A stretch of DNA of 7,816 nt, from NCBI GenBank assembly GCA_900556945.1, contig USQP01000026.1, positions 1 to 7,816 of the forward strand. The letters are read 5' to 3'. A program made the position numbers and the translations under genes. The notes beneath the pieces are model-generated. The model had not been told where the DNA came from. It did not search any database and saw only the letters and a program-made list of their open reading frames with translations. The number at the start of each line of letters is the position of its first letter. Position 1 is the stretch's first letter. The DNA comes from an uncultured Clostridium sp. (GTDB lineage: Bacteria; Bacillota; Clostridia; TANB77; CAG-508). Below, piece after piece: positions 6,467-7,816 of this stretch.

Positions 6467-7747
6467 ATGCAAGAAATAGAAAAAATAAAAAATAAAGCAA
6501 GTTATTGTCTAAATTGTAAACTAAAACCATGTTCTCAAAAAGGATGCCCTCTAAATAATGATATACCAAAGTTTATTGAACAAATAAAATATAAAGATTA
6601 TGAAGAAGCTTATAAAATATTATGTAATACAACTGTTTTACCAGGTATTTGTGGAAGAATATGTCCACATCAAAGACAATGTCAAGGTTCATGTGTAAGA
6701 GGAATTAAGGGAGAGTCAGTTTCTATTGGAGAATTAGAAGCCTTTGTGTTTGATCAAGCAAAAGAAAGAGGATACAGTTTATTAAATTGCTGGAAAAACG
6801 AGATAAAAAATAATGCACAAAAAATGAAAAACAAAAAAGTTGCTATTGTTGGCGGGGGACCTTGTGGTTTAACAGCAGCAGCCTTTTTAGCTAAAAATGG
6901 AGTAAAAGTTACAATATATGAAAAATATAGTTATTTAGGTGGCCTTTTAATTCACGGAATTCCAGAGTTTCGTCTATCAAAGCAAATTGTAAAGCAAACA
7001 ATTAATGATATTCTCGAATTAGGAATAGAAGTAAAGTATAATCAAGAATTAGAAAAAAATTTTAAATTAAATAAGCTAGAAAAAGAATATGATGCTGTTT
7101 TTTTATCTTTTGGAGCTAATGTATCATCAAAAATGGGAGTAGAAGGTGAAGTATTAGATGGTGTATTTGGTGGAAATGAGTTACTAGAGTATAATAGGCA
7201 TCCAGATTATAAAGAAAAAACAGTAGTGGTTGCTGGCGGAGGAAATGTTGCTATGGATTGTGCTAGAACAATAAAAAGACTTGGAGCCAAAAAAGTTGAG
7301 GTGATTTATAGGAGAGCTAGAGAACAGATGCCGGCAGAAGATAAGGAAATAGAAGAAGCTCAAAAAGAAGGTGTGAAATTCTTATTTCAAAATAATATTG
7401 TAAAAATATTAGGAAATAATAAAGTGGAAGAAGTAGAATTAGTCAAGACAGAACTACTACAAAAAGAAGGAGAAACAAGACTAGTTCCAGTCAACATTAA
7501 AGATAGCAATTATAAAATAAAAGTGGATTATGTAATAATGGCACTAGGATCCAAACCAGCAAATTTTGTAAAAAGTTTAGACCTTAAATTAAATCAATGG
7601 GGAAATGTTGAAGTAGATGAAAATTATCAAACTTCAAATCCTAAGATATATGCAGGAGGAGATTTAGCAGGAGTAAGAGGAACAGTAGCATGGGCAGCCT
7701 ATTCTGGAAGAGAAGCGGCAAAGAAAATAATCGAAAAAATCAATTAA
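6467..7747 (+). CDS. Glutamate synthase small-subunit-like NAD(P)H:flavin/Fe-S oxidoreductase
   Basis: A 426-residue cytosolic flavoprotein of the GltD/NfnL/DPYD N-terminal type, which passes electrons between NAD(P)H, FAD and Fe-S clusters. The N-terminal Fe-S domain has Cys14, 17, 22, 27 and Cys62, 66, 72, 76 (CGRICPHQRQCQGSC), the eight-cysteine pattern for two 4Fe-4S clusters. An FAD Rossmann motif GGGPCG (129-134) is followed by GGLLIHGIPEFRL (158-170). The NAD(P)H Rossmann motif is AGGGNVAMD (256-264), with YRRAREQMPA (281-290) as the usual NADP-type arginine pair. The C-terminal FAD motif is IYAGGDLAG (394-402). No large glutamate-synthase subunit is adjacent, so it may be a stand-alone homologue, an Nfn-like bifurcating subunit or another electron-transfer partner. 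Length is slightly short of GltD (about 450-490) but complete. A terminator follows within 10 bp. Confidence 0.88.
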   Translation: MQEIEKIKNKASYCLNCKLKPCSQKGCPLNNDIPKFIEQIKYKDYEEAYKILCNTTVLPGICGRICPHQRQCQGSCVRGIKGESVSIGELEAFVFDQAKERGYSLLNCWKNEIKNNAQKMKNKKVAIVGGGPCGLTAAAFLAKNGVKVTIYEKYSYLGGLLIHGIPEFRLSKQIVKQTINDILELGIEVKYNQELEKNFKLNKLEKEYDAVFLSFGANVSSKMGVEGEVLDGVFGGNELLEYNRHPDYKEKTVVVAGGGNVAMDCARTIKRLGAKKVEVIYRRAREQMPAEDKEIEEAQKEGVKFLFQNNIVKILGNNKVEEVELVKTELLQKEGETRLVPVNIKDSNYKIKVDYVIMALGSKPANFVKSLDLKLNQWGNVEVDENYQTSNPKIYAGGDLAGVRGTVAWAAYSGREAAKKIIEKIN

Positions 7748-7756
7748 GAATAAAAT

Positions 7757-7781
7757 AAAGAAGCTTTTAAAAGCTTCTTTT
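7757..7781. terminator. Intrinsic terminator, possibly bidirectional
   Basis: A perfect 24-nt palindrome (7757-7780, centre AGCTTTTAAAAGCT) is followed by a run of Ts and a T-rich stretch, nine bases after the GltD-like stop. Its A-run upstream and T-run downstream would let it work in both directions. Confidence 0.8.
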
Positions 7782-7816
7782 AATCTTTTGTATATTCTTT
7801 TTCAATATGATCACCC
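7780..7816 (-). CDS. Possible C-terminal end of a convergent gene (partial)
   Basis: On the minus strand the last bases read in one frame as GDHIEKEYTKD followed by TAA (plus-strand 7780-7782). The stop lies right at the bidirectional-looking terminator, where a convergent gene would end. Eleven residues are too few to name a family or to exclude chance. Confidence 0.3.
   Translation of the reverse strand, partial: GDHIEKEYTKD

Overview
The window is strongly AT-rich and densely packed. All convincing genes lie on the plus strand with strong AAGGAG-type ribosome binding sites. AGA dominates the arginine codons, and the gene content (AddB, a YfiH/PgeF-type protein, an S66 peptidase, a 4Fe-4S uracil-DNA glycosylase, a GltD-like flavoprotein) fits a low-GC Firmicute, probably a gut-type anaerobic Clostridia-like lineage. 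The organism assignment is an inference from composition and gene families.

Layout: 1-1311 is the C-terminal third of addB, open at the left edge. A 12-TM MFS transporter (1311-2597) overlaps it by one base. A PgeF/YfiH-type purine nucleoside phosphorylase follows (2610-3449, TTG start). Next is a 119-bp REPIN-like element built of two perfect 35-bp inverted arms (3447-3565). After it come a second, paralogous MFS transporter (3581-4888), an abutting MccF/LdcA-like S66 carboxypeptidase (4889-5809), a family-4-type uracil-DNA glycosylase split by two frame changes (5832-6385) and a stand-alone glutamate-synthase-small-subunit-like flavoprotein (6467-7747). A perfect 24-nt palindrome with a T-rich tail (7757-7781) closes the cluster. 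A gene on the minus strand may end just beyond it.

Main finding: the uracil-DNA glycosylase needs two +1 frame changes to give its full 183-residue protein. Both fall at a Leu-CGG-A sequence (CTT CGG A at 5985-5991, TTA CGG A at 6193-6199), and in both cases skipping the C restores a conserved Leu-Gly. CGG occurs in frame nowhere else in the window, across about 2,300 codons, although the triplet occurs out of frame at least a dozen times. All Fe-S cysteines and both active-site motifs survive across the three segments. This suggests that CGG is unassigned or very poorly decoded in this organism and acts as a +1 frameshift signal, rather than that the gene is simply decayed.

How the genes may work together: the tight spacing from addB to the glycosylase suggests one transcription unit that mixes DNA repair (AddB, UDG), membrane transport (two MFS paralogues) and nucleoside or peptide salvage or detoxification (PgeF, S66 peptidase). 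The MFS plus S66 pair resembles the export and hydrolysis parts of microcin C self-immunity, but no biosynthesis genes are visible. The flavoprotein gene has the longest REPIN-free upstream gap (81 bp) and may have its own promoter.
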